64,000 bases of DNA from contig NZ_JBHSNF010000006.1 in NCBI RefSeq assembly GCF_042657065.1, positions 59,739 through 123,738 on the forward strand, read 5' to 3'. Below the pieces are notes generated by a model. The model was not told where the DNA came from. It worked only from the letters and a program-made list of their open reading frames with translations, and did not search any database. The position numbers were made by a program, and so were the translations under genes. Shown here in pieces: positions 31,005 to 39,404 of the stretch. The stretch is from Rhodanobacter ginsengisoli. Lineage in GTDB: Bacteria > Pseudomonadota > Gammaproteobacteria > Xanthomonadales > Rhodanobacteraceae. The number at the start of each line of letters is the position of its first letter. The stretch's first letter is position 1.

Positions 31005-33239
31005 ATGCCCGTCGCCTCCCCGTCGCGCGCCACCGCGCTTGCCGCCTCCATTCTCGTTGCGCTCGCCATGCCGGTTTCCGCCGCGCTGGCGCAAGATGCT
31101 GCGGCAGCCAAGACCACCGAGCTGCAGACCGTGAACGTCACCGCCTCCAAGCGGGTGGAGAACCTGCAGAAAGTGCCGATGTCGATCACCGTGCTGACCC
31201 AGGAGAAGCTGGATGCCTTCGGCCAGTCCGGCGACGGCGTGCTGCAGCTGGCTGCCCGCGCGCCCAGCGTGTACGCCGAGACCTCCTACGGCCGCGAGTT
31301 CCCGCGCTTCTACATCCGCGGCCTGGGCAACAGCGATTTCGACCTCAACGCGTCGCAGCCGGTGTCGATGGTGTACGACGACATCGTGCAGGAGAACCCG
31401 ATCCTGAAGGGCTTCCCGCTGTTCGACCTGGCCCAGGTGGAAGTACTGCGCGGGCCGCAGGGCACCCTGTTCGGCCGCAACTCGCCGGCCGGCGTGATCA
31501 AGTTCGAGTCGGTCCGGCCGAGCCATGAGACCAGCGGCTACGCCCGCGTCTCCTATGGTTCGCTCGGTACCGCCAACGCCGAGGCGGCGCTGGGCGGCGC
31601 GCTGAGTTCGCACTGGTCCGGCCGCGTCTCCGCGCTGGCCCAGCATCGCGACAACTGGATCGACAACACCTTTACCGGCGAGAAGAACGCGCTGGGCGGC
31701 TACAACGATCGCGCCATCCGCCTGCAGGCGCTGTACGAGGACGGCGACTTCAGCGCGCTGATCAACGGCCATGCGCGCTGGCTCGACGGCACCGCCACGG
31801 TCAACCGGGCCAATGCGATCACCCTGGGCAGCGACGACTTCGTGCCCGGTTTCAAGCGGGACCAGGTCGCGCAGGACGGCCTCAACAAGCAGCACCTGTT
31901 CAGCTGGGGCAGCAACCTGCACCTGAACTGGAACCTGGGCGATTACAGCTTCACCTCGATCACCGGGCTGGAGCGCGCCACCACCTACAGCCGGGGCGAC
32001 GTCGACGGCGGTTACGGCGCGGTGTTCCATCCGCCGATGGGCCCGGGCTTCATCCCGTTCCCGTCGGAGACCGCCGACGCGCTGCCGCACGATCGCCAGA
32101 TCACCCAGGAATTCCGCCTCGCCAGCAACACCCAGGATCGCCTGAAGTGGCAGGTCGGCACCTACTATTTCGACGAAGACATCGCGATCAGCAACTTCGA
32201 CTACGCGACCTTCAACGACCACGCGCTGGACGGCTACGCCAACCAGACCCAGCGCACCAAGGCCTGGGCCGTGTTCGGCTCGACCAGCTACCAGCTGGCC
32301 GACGACTTCGAGCTGCGCGCCGGTGCGCGCTACTCGCACGACAAGCGCGACTTCAACGTGATCCGCTACCTCTCGCCGTTCGGCGCGCCGCAGCTGCAGC
32401 TGGGTGCGCAGCCGCATGACTCGCGCTGGACCGGCGACGTCACCGGCACCTGGACCGTCAGCCCCAACGTCAACGTGTATGCCCGGGTGGCGAACGGCTT
32501 CCGCGCGCCCAGCGTGCAGGGCCGCGTGCTGTTTTCGGATTTCATCTCGCAGGCCAGGCCGGAGACGATCACCTCCTACGAGCTGGGCATCAAGTCGACC
32601 GGCATGGACAACCACGTGCGCCTCAACGCGGATGTGTACAGCTACACCATGCACAACGAGCAGCTCACCGCCGTGGGTGGCGACATCAACATCACCCGCC
32701 TGATCAATGCGAAGAAGACCGAGGGCTACGGCGCCGAATTCGACCTCGAGGCCTACCTGACCCCGGAGCTGGTGCTTACCGCCGGCGGCAGCTACAACCA
32801 CACCGCACTGAAGGACAAGAACCTGGCGGTGGCGATCTGCGGTTCCGGCTGCACCGTGCTGGATCCGCTGAATGCCGACGGCAACGCGTTGATCGACGGC
32901 AACACCCTGCCGAACGCACCGAAGTGGATCAGCACGTTCACCGCCCGCTACGGCATTCCCTACGGCGACAGCGGCGAGTTCTTCGTCTACACCGACTGGA
33001 ACTACCGCAGCGAAGTGAACTTCTTCCTGTACGACTCGGCCGAGTTCAAGGGCAAGCCGCTGCTCGAGGGCGGCCTGCGGCTGGGCTACAACTGGGACTA
33101 TGGCAAGCGCGAGGTGGCCCTGTACGGGCGCAACATCACCGACAAGCGCGCGTTGACCGGCGCGATCGATTTCAACAATCGCACCGGCTTCGTCAACGAC
33201 CCGCGCGTGATCGGCGTGGAGTTCCGCGCCGAGCTGTAA
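31005..33239 (+). CDS. TonB-dependent receptor
   Basis: 744 residues: signal peptide ending AALAQD, TonB-box-like TVNVTASKR, plug with VPMSITVLTQEKL and LRGPQGTLFGRNSPAGVIKF, and a C-terminal barrel ending VIGVEFRAEL. This is the CirA/FepA-like layout of receptors for iron complexes or small organic ligands rather than the long carbohydrate class. The ATG at 31005 has AGGGA 8 bp upstream; the open frame extends to 30936 without support. It stands alone, divergent to lhr, with a 22-bp palindrome before it and an inverted repeat after it. The ligand is not predictable. Confidence 0.87.
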   Translation: MPVASPSRATALAASILVALAMPVSAALAQDAAAAKTTELQTVNVTASKRVENLQKVPMSITVLTQEKLDAFGQSGDGVLQLAARAPSVYAETSYGREFPRFYIRGLGNSDFDLNASQPVSMVYDDIVQENPILKGFPLFDLAQVEVLRGPQGTLFGRNSPAGVIKFESVRPSHETSGYARVSYGSLGTANAEAALGGALSSHWSGRVSALAQHRDNWIDNTFTGEKNALGGYNDRAIRLQALYEDGDFSALINGHARWLDGTATVNRANAITLGSDDFVPGFKRDQVAQDGLNKQHLFSWGSNLHLNWNLGDYSFTSITGLERATTYSRGDVDGGYGAVFHPPMGPGFIPFPSETADALPHDRQITQEFRLASNTQDRLKWQVGTYYFDEDIAISNFDYATFNDHALDGYANQTQRTKAWAVFGSTSYQLADDFELRAGARYSHDKRDFNVIRYLSPFGAPQLQLGAQPHDSRWTGDVTGTWTVSPNVNVYARVANGFRAPSVQGRVLFSDFISQARPETITSYELGIKSTGMDNHVRLNADVYSYTMHNEQLTAVGGDINITRLINAKKTEGYGAEFDLEAYLTPELVLTAGGSYNHTALKDKNLAVAICGSGCTVLDPLNADGNALIDGNTLPNAPKWISTFTARYGIPYGDSGEFFVYTDWNYRSEVNFFLYDSAEFKGKPLLEGGLRLGYNWDYGKREVALYGRNITDKRALTGAIDFNNRTGFVNDPRVIGVEFRAEL

Positions 33240-33260
33240 CGTGCTCCGATCAGGAGCCTG

Positions 33261-33297
33261 CTGCCTCACCCGGTTTTCGAAGGCCGTGGTGAGGCAG
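33261..33297 (+). terminator. Terminator-like hairpin after the TonB receptor gene
   Basis: CTGCCTCACC (33261-33270) and GGTGAGGCAG (33288-33297) form a perfect 10-bp stem with a 17-nt loop, 22 bp after the receptor stop. No T-tract follows, so it may act as a transcript 3' end stabiliser or a weak terminator. Confidence 0.5.
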
Positions 33298-33329
33298 AAT
33301 CACGTCTTTCCCTGACCAGCGAGCGCCTC

Positions 33330-34193
33330 GTGAACCAGCCAGAGCAGACCGGCCCGATGACCCGGATGCTGAGCATGGCCGATGGCCAACCGCTGTTCCT
33401 GCGCGACTGGCCACGGCCGCAGGCACGCGGCGCGGTGCTGATCGTGCATGGCCTGGGTGAGCATTGCGGTCGCTATGAGCGGCTGGCGCAGTGGTTCAAC
33501 CAACGCGGCTACGCCGTGCGTGGTTACGACCAGCGCGGTCACGGCCAGTCGCCCGGCCCGCGCAGCGTGTTGCGCCATCGCGACGACCTGCTCGAGGACC
33601 TGGCCACCGTCTACAACGACTATGCCACCGGCCTGCCGCAGGCGCCGCTGCTGCTCGGCCACAGCATGGGCGGCCTGGTGGCGGCGCGCGCGGTGCTGGA
33701 CGGCCGCATCGAACCGCCGGCGATGGTGCTGTCCTCGCCGGCATTGCGCAGCTGGGAGTCGCCCGGCATGGTGAAGCTGGCCGGCGTGCTGGCCCGCGTG
33801 CTGCCCAACCTGCCGCTGGGCAGCGGGCTCAAGGCGGACAAGCTTTCGCACGAGGTGCAGGTGGGCGCCGACTACCGCAACGATCCGCTGTGCAGCAGCC
33901 GGGTCACGCCGCGGCTGGCCGATTTCATCTTCAGTGCCGGCGCGGCCTGCATCGCCGACGCACCGAAACTCGCCGTGCCCACGCTGTTGCTGGTGGCGGA
34001 CAGCGACGAGCTGGTCGACCCGGCCGGCAGCCGCGCGTTCGCGCGCAAGGCCACCGCCAGCGGCCGGCTCACCACGCGGTTTTTTTCCACGCTGTACCAC
34101 GAGCTGTTCAACGAAGCCGAGCCCGGCCGCACCCAGGTACTGCTGCAGCTGGGCGACTGGCTCGGCCGCCATGGCCTGCGCGACGCGGGCTGA
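33330..34193 (+). CDS. Alpha/beta hydrolase (monoacylglycerol lipase/lysophospholipase type)
   Basis: 287 residues in one alpha/beta hydrolase domain. AVLIVHGLGEHCGRYERLAQ gives the oxyanion-hole HG motif, DQRGHGQSPGPR is the typical PldB/MGL segment, GHSMGG holds the nucleophile Ser, ADSDELVD the Asp, and LYHELFNE the His. The family (Hydrolase_4) hydrolyses monoacylglycerols or lysophospholipids. No signal peptide, so cytoplasmic. The GTG at 33330 has GAGCG upstream; an ATG at 33357 is also in frame. Confidence 0.85.
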   Translation: MNQPEQTGPMTRMLSMADGQPLFLRDWPRPQARGAVLIVHGLGEHCGRYERLAQWFNQRGYAVRGYDQRGHGQSPGPRSVLRHRDDLLEDLATVYNDYATGLPQAPLLLGHSMGGLVAARAVLDGRIEPPAMVLSSPALRSWESPGMVKLAGVLARVLPNLPLGSGLKADKLSHEVQVGADYRNDPLCSSRVTPRLADFIFSAGAACIADAPKLAVPTLLLVADSDELVDPAGSRAFARKATASGRLTTRFFSTLYHELFNEAEPGRTQVLLQLGDWLGRHGLRDAG

Positions 34194-34290
34194 GCCAGCG
34201 GCGCCGGGGAAATCGTTGCGCCAGATGGCTGCCTCCGCCGTGCCATGAATGGCAGTGATACTTTGCATGCAAAACCAGGGAGAGGAATCC

Positions 34291-37200
34291 ATGTCGTCAC
34301 GTCGCTCGTCCGCTCGTCGTCCGCGTCGTGCGCTTGTCCGCGCCGGCCTGGTGTTGCTGGCCGGCCTGGCCATCGCCGCGTGCAACCGCGGCGGCCATGA
34401 GGCCGGCAAGCCGAGCCTGCAAGGTGGCCCCGCGCCCGGCGCGAGCAGCGCCCGGCCCGCGGCGCAAGCCGCCTTCGGCCTGGTCTCGGCCGGTTCGGAA
34501 ACCAGCGAGTCGCGCAGCGCACTCACCCTGCGTTTCAATGCCGCGCTGGCATCGGCGCAGGCGTTCGATGCGCTGATCGCGGTGACCGGCCCCCGCGGCG
34601 AAGTGGTCAGCGGCAGCTGGAACCTGCAGGACGACGGCAAGACGCTGAAGTTTCCCTACGTGCAATCCGACACGCGCTACGCGGTGCAGCTGAAGGACGG
34701 CCTGCTGGCCGCGGACGGCCGCACCCTGGGCCACGCGGTCAAGCGCGACATCTATTCCGGCAACCTGCCCGCCGCGGTGGGGTTCGCCTCGCACGGCAGC
34801 GTGCTGCCTGCACGCGGCACGCGCGGCCTGCCGCTGGTGTCGATGAACGTGCACGACGCCGACGTGGAGTTCTTCCGCGTACACGAGGACGCGCTGTCCG
34901 ACCTGTTCTGCGCCTACCCGGCCAACAAGCACCGCGACAGCTACGAGCTGGACCACGACGTGCGCGACTGGGATACCTGCGACAAGAACACCCGCCTGCG
35001 CCGGCCGATCACCGACATGGCCGACTCGGTCTACGCCAACCACTACACCCTGGGCGGCGATGCCAACGAGCGCACCGTGACCTACCTGCCGGTGCAGGGC
35101 ATTCCCCCGCTGGCCCAGCCCGGCGTGTACATGGCGGTGGTCAAGCAGGGCGGCACGTTCAAGGGGTCGTACGACACCTCGATCTTCTTCGTCAGCGACC
35201 TCGGCCTGCACCTGCGCGTCTACCGCGACAACGTGCTGCTGCATGTGGCTTCGCTGCGCGACGGCACGCCGGTGACCGGCGTCGACGTGCAGATCGACGA
35301 CGACGGCGGCCATACCCGGCTCAAGGCCACCACCGACGGCAGCGGCAATGCGCTGATCGCCTACAAGGTGAGTCCGTCCGACGTGCTGATCGCCCGGCAC
35401 GGCAAGGACGTGTCGGTGCTGCCGTTCAACCGGCCCGCGCTGGACGTGTCGAACTTCGACATCACCGGCCGGCGCCAGGCGCCGTTCGAGGTGTTCGCCT
35501 GGTCCGGCCGCGACCTGTACCGGCCCGGCGAGACGCTGCGCGCGTCGGCCCTGCTGCGCGACGACGACGGCAAGCCGATGAAGCCGCAGTCGCTGTTCGT
35601 GCGGCTGAAGCAGCCGGACGGGCGCAGCCTGCTGGACAAGCGGCTGGAGCCGCGCGACCTCAACTATTTCGAACTCAGCCAGGTGATTCCCGCCGACGCG
35701 CCCACCGGCCTGTGGCAGCTGGAATTCCGCCTCGACCCGGCCAGCAAGGAGGCGGTGCAGGCGTTTCCGTTCCACGTCGAGGAGTTTCTGCCCGAGCGCA
35801 TGAAGGTGGCGCTGTCCAGCCCGCAGGCCCTGCTGCAGCCGGGCCAGCCGCTCAAGCTCAAGGTGGATTCCAGCTACCTGTACGGCGCGCCCGCCGACGG
35901 CAACCGCTTCACCGCCAAGCTGCTGGTGGCGCCCGAGGTGCACCCGCTGGAGGCGATGAAGGACACCTATTTCGGCGACCCCACCGTCGAGTTGCCCCGG
36001 AGCGCCGACGATGTGCTCGACGGCAAGCTCGACGCGCAGGGCCAGCTGGTCCGGGACATCGAGCTGCCCGATGACGTGAAGCCGGTCGCGCCGCTGGCGG
36101 TGACCGTCTCCGGCAGCGTCTACGAAAGCGGCGGCCGCGCCGTCACCCGGCTGCTCAAGCGGGTCTACTGGCCGGCGCCGCAGCTGGTCGGCGTGCGGCC
36201 GCTGTTCGATCCGAAGCAGGGGGCCGAAAGCGAGGGCAATGCGCGCTTCGAGATCGTGCGTGCGGACGCCGCCGGCAACAAGGTGGCCGCCTCGCACCTG
36301 AAGGTACGGCTGCAGCGCGAGCTGCGCGATTTCTACTGGCTGTACGAACGCAATGGCGGCTGGAAGTCCGATGCCAACCAGCGCCTGCAGCTGGTCGAGG
36401 AAAAGGACGTCGACATCGCCGCAGGCAGCTCCGCCGCGGTCGAGTTTCCGGTGGCGTGGGGCAGCTATCGGGTCGAGGTGTACGATCCGGCGACCCGGCT
36501 CACCACGGTGTTCCCGTTCTTCGCCGGCTACAGCTGGGACGACGAGAACCTCGGCAAGGAGGCGCGCCCGGACAAGGTCAAGCTGCAGCTGGACAAGGCC
36601 CGCTATCACGCCGGCGACACCCTGAAGGTCACGGTGACGCCGCCGCACGATGGCCCCGGCGTGCTGCTGGTGGAATCGGACCACCTGCTGTACACGAAGA
36701 ACATCGAGGCGAAGGCCGGCGCGACCTTCAGCATCCCGGTGACGAAGGACTGGGAGCGCCACGACGTCTACGTGACGGCGCTGGTATTCCGTGGCGGCGA
36801 GGCGGACGAACACACCACGCCGGCCCGCGCGATGGGCATCGAGTACGTGGCGATGGATCGCAACGAGCGGCGTTTTCCGCTCAGCCTGAAGGCCCCCGCG
36901 ATGATGCGCCCGGGCCATCCGCTCGAGGTCGGCGTGCAGGCCGGCGGACTGGCCGGCAAGCAGGCATTCGTCACGCTGTCGGCGGTGGACCAGGGCGTGA
37001 TCAACATCACCGACTATCCGGTGCCCGACGCCTGGGCCTGGATGTTCGCCAAGCGCGCGCTCGGCATCGATGCCTACGACCTGTACAGCCGCATCATCGA
37101 GGCGATGGACGGCGAGCAGGCGCGCCTGCGCTACGGCGGCGACATGAGCGGCAAGGCGTTGCCCAAGGCGGCGCGGCTCAATCCCAAGGTGCAGATCGTC

Positions 37201-39291
37201 GACCTGTTCAGCGGCCCGGCCACGTTCGATGCCCGGGGCAGGGCCACCCTGCATGTCGACGTGCCCGACTTCAACGGCAGCCTGAGGCTGTCCGCGCTGG
37301 GGTGGACCGACGAGCGCTTCGGCAATGCCGACGGCGCGATCACCGTGCGCGCGCCGCTGGTGGTCGAGCCGAGCACGCCACGGGTGATGGCCGCCGGCGA
37401 CAAGGCGTTGATCAGTCTCGATCTGAAGAACCTGTCCGGCAAGGACGGCATGGCGAAGGTCAGCGTCAAGGGTGGCGGCCCGATCAGCGTGCAGCACGCC
37501 AGCCAGAGTGCGTTGCTCAAGGACGGCGCCGGCACCACCCTGAGCATGCCGGTCACCGCGCAGGCCGGCGCCGCCGTGGCCACGGTCGACATCCATGCCG
37601 AGCTCAACGACTACCAGGTCGACCGCCACTTCGAGTTCGCCGTGCGCCCGGCCTGGCCGGAGGTGGTGCGCACCACGCCGATGGCGCTGCAGGACGGCAA
37701 GCCGCACGCGTTCGGCGCCGACCTGATCGCCGACCTGCTGCCGGCGACGGTACGCGCGCGCATCACGCTGAGCACCTTGCCGCCGCTGCCGTATGCGGCC
37801 GCGTTGCGCGACATCCTGCGCTACCCGTATGGCTGCATCGAACAGACCACCAGCAAGGGCTACGCCGCGCTGATCCTCGACGGCGCCACCGCGCGGGCGC
37901 TGGGTGCGCCGGTGATGAGCGACAACGTGCGCAAGGCCGCGGTGGACGGCGCGCTGGCCCGCATCGCCTCGTTCCAGGCCAGCAGCGGCCACTTCAGCTT
38001 CTGGGGTGGCAGCAGTCCGATCCAGACGTTCACCACGCCGTACGTGGTGGACTTCATGCTCGACGCCCGCGATGCCGGTTTCGCCGTGCCGCAGGGCGTG
38101 CTGCAGAAAGCCCTGCAGCGACTCAACGACGACCTGCTCGGCGGCGGCCATGCGTACTACGGCTACGAGCACCACGACCACATGCGGCTGGCCGACGAAG
38201 CGTATTCCGGCTTCGTGCTGGCGCGGGTCAACCGCGCGCCGCTGGGCACGCTGCGCGCGATCTTCGACAACGAGCGGCAGAAGCTGGTGGCGCCGCTGCC
38301 GCTGGTGCACCTGGGCGTGGCGTTCAAGCTGATGGGTGACAACGAGCGGGCGCAGAAGGCGGTGGCCGAGGCGTTTGCGTGGAACAAGGAGCGTCCCTGG
38401 TACGTGGGCGACTACGGCTCCGAGCTGCGCGACCTGGCGCAGATGGTGGCGCTCACCCACGCCTACGGCATGAACAGGCCCGAGTACGATGCCAGGCTGG
38501 TCGACTGGGCGCGCGACGCCACCGCCAACGTGCGCAAACGGCAACAGCAGAACGCGGACTACCGCTGGTCGTGGTCGTACCTCAGCACGCAGGAACAGGT
38601 CGCCATCGCGCGCGTGGCCCGCGCCTTCGGTGCCGGCGAAAAGGCGCCGCTGGCCGCCACGCTCAGCGTCAGCGGCAAGACCGAAACCGCGCCCGACCAG
38701 CGCGTGTGGAGCCGCGAAGTGAGCGCGGCCGAGCTCAAGGCCGGCGTCACCGTGCAGCCCACCAGCAACGCCACCCTGTTCGCCACCCTCGACGTGGCCG
38801 GCATCCCGAAACTGGCGCCCGCGCCCGACCCCAGCCAGATCGACGTGCGCCGCAGCTACTTCACCACCGACGGCAAGCCGTGGAGCGGCGACCGCTTGAA
38901 GGAAGGCGACACCCTGATCGTCGAGCTCACCATCGAGGCGCGCATGGCGATTCCCGATGCACTGGTCACCGACTTGTTGCCCGGTGGCCTCGAAGTGGAA
39001 AACCTCAACCTCGGCGGTGCGCAGCAATGGTCCGGCGTGGTGATCGACGGCATCGACCTGGACCAGCACACCGCCGCCGCCCAGGTGGTGCACGAGGAAT
39101 ACCGCGACGACCGCTATGCCGCCGCGCTCAACCTCAGCCGCGGCGATGCCGCCCACGTGTTCTACCTGGTGCGCGCCGTGACGCCGGGTACCTACACCGT
39201 GCCGCCGCCGCTGGTGGAGGACATGTACCGCCCGGCGTTGCGTGGCATCGGCAAGGTGACGCCGGCCGCGCTTACCGTGGTCGAACCGTAG
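34291..39291 (+). CDS. yfaS: Bacterial alpha-2-macroglobulin, YfaS type
   Basis: 1666 residues with a lipoprotein signal (LAGLAIAAC, Cys about 31). Macroglobulin-like domains fill the first thousand residues (for example GRDLYRPGETLRASALLRDDDGKP). The thioester motif YGCIEQ lies at about residue 1182, followed by the helical TED domain (GHFSFWGGSSP, YNEWK-like stretch) and a receptor-binding-like end. Such proteins are periplasmic traps that covalently bind attacking proteases. AGGGAGAGGA gives a strong ribosome-binding site. The gene is followed by pbpC, the usual partner; together they are thought to defend and repair the cell wall. Confidence 0.93.
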   Translation: MSSRRSSARRPRRALVRAGLVLLAGLAIAACNRGGHEAGKPSLQGGPAPGASSARPAAQAAFGLVSAGSETSESRSALTLRFNAALASAQAFDALIAVTGPRGEVVSGSWNLQDDGKTLKFPYVQSDTRYAVQLKDGLLAADGRTLGHAVKRDIYSGNLPAAVGFASHGSVLPARGTRGLPLVSMNVHDADVEFFRVHEDALSDLFCAYPANKHRDSYELDHDVRDWDTCDKNTRLRRPITDMADSVYANHYTLGGDANERTVTYLPVQGIPPLAQPGVYMAVVKQGGTFKGSYDTSIFFVSDLGLHLRVYRDNVLLHVASLRDGTPVTGVDVQIDDDGGHTRLKATTDGSGNALIAYKVSPSDVLIARHGKDVSVLPFNRPALDVSNFDITGRRQAPFEVFAWSGRDLYRPGETLRASALLRDDDGKPMKPQSLFVRLKQPDGRSLLDKRLEPRDLNYFELSQVIPADAPTGLWQLEFRLDPASKEAVQAFPFHVEEFLPERMKVALSSPQALLQPGQPLKLKVDSSYLYGAPADGNRFTAKLLVAPEVHPLEAMKDTYFGDPTVELPRSADDVLDGKLDAQGQLVRDIELPDDVKPVAPLAVTVSGSVYESGGRAVTRLLKRVYWPAPQLVGVRPLFDPKQGAESEGNARFEIVRADAAGNKVAASHLKVRLQRELRDFYWLYERNGGWKSDANQRLQLVEEKDVDIAAGSSAAVEFPVAWGSYRVEVYDPATRLTTVFPFFAGYSWDDENLGKEARPDKVKLQLDKARYHAGDTLKVTVTPPHDGPGVLLVESDHLLYTKNIEAKAGATFSIPVTKDWERHDVYVTALVFRGGEADEHTTPARAMGIEYVAMDRNERRFPLSLKAPAMMRPGHPLEVGVQAGGLAGKQAFVTLSAVDQGVINITDYPVPDAWAWMFAKRALGIDAYDLYSRIIEAMDGEQARLRYGGDMSGKALPKAARLNPKVQIVDLFSGPATFDARGRATLHVDVPDFNGSLRLSALGWTDERFGNADGAITVRAPLVVEPSTPRVMAAGDKALISLDLKNLSGKDGMAKVSVKGGGPISVQHASQSALLKDGAGTTLSMPVTAQAGAAVATVDIHAELNDYQVDRHFEFAVRPAWPEVVRTTPMALQDGKPHAFGADLIADLLPATVRARITLSTLPPLPYAAALRDILRYPYGCIEQTTSKGYAALILDGATARALGAPVMSDNVRKAAVDGALARIASFQASSGHFSFWGGSSPIQTFTTPYVVDFMLDARDAGFAVPQGVLQKALQRLNDDLLGGGHAYYGYEHHDHMRLADEAYSGFVLARVNRAPLGTLRAIFDNERQKLVAPLPLVHLGVAFKLMGDNERAQKAVAEAFAWNKERPWYVGDYGSELRDLAQMVALTHAYGMNRPEYDARLVDWARDATANVRKRQQQNADYRWSWSYLSTQEQVAIARVARAFGAGEKAPLAATLSVSGKTETAPDQRVWSREVSAAELKAGVTVQPTSNATLFATLDVAGIPKLAPAPDPSQIDVRRSYFTTDGKPWSGDRLKEGDTLIVELTIEARMAIPDALVTDLLPGGLEVENLNLGGAQQWSGVVIDGIDLDQHTAAAQVVHEEYRDDRYAAALNLSRGDAAHVFYLVRAVTPGTYTVPPPLVEDMYRPALRGIGKVTPAALTVVEP

Positions 39292-39295
39292 CGTG

Positions 39296-39373
39296 GTGGG
39301 AGCGGCTTCAGCCGCGATGCTTCTGCTCTGAGGTCGGCAACAGCAAGCGCATCGCGGCTGCAGCCGCTCCCAC
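39296..39373. repeat. REP-like inverted repeat between yfaS and pbpC
   Basis: Arms at 39296-39320 and 39349-39373 (25 bp, one mismatch) with core GGGAGCGGCTTCAGCCGC. This is the same element type as the one inside lhr at 27436, here in the normal intergenic setting. It may attenuate transcription into pbpC. Confidence 0.85.
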
Positions 39374-39404
39374 AAAAGCCGATCCACCAAGTCGTGAGCC
39401 GAGC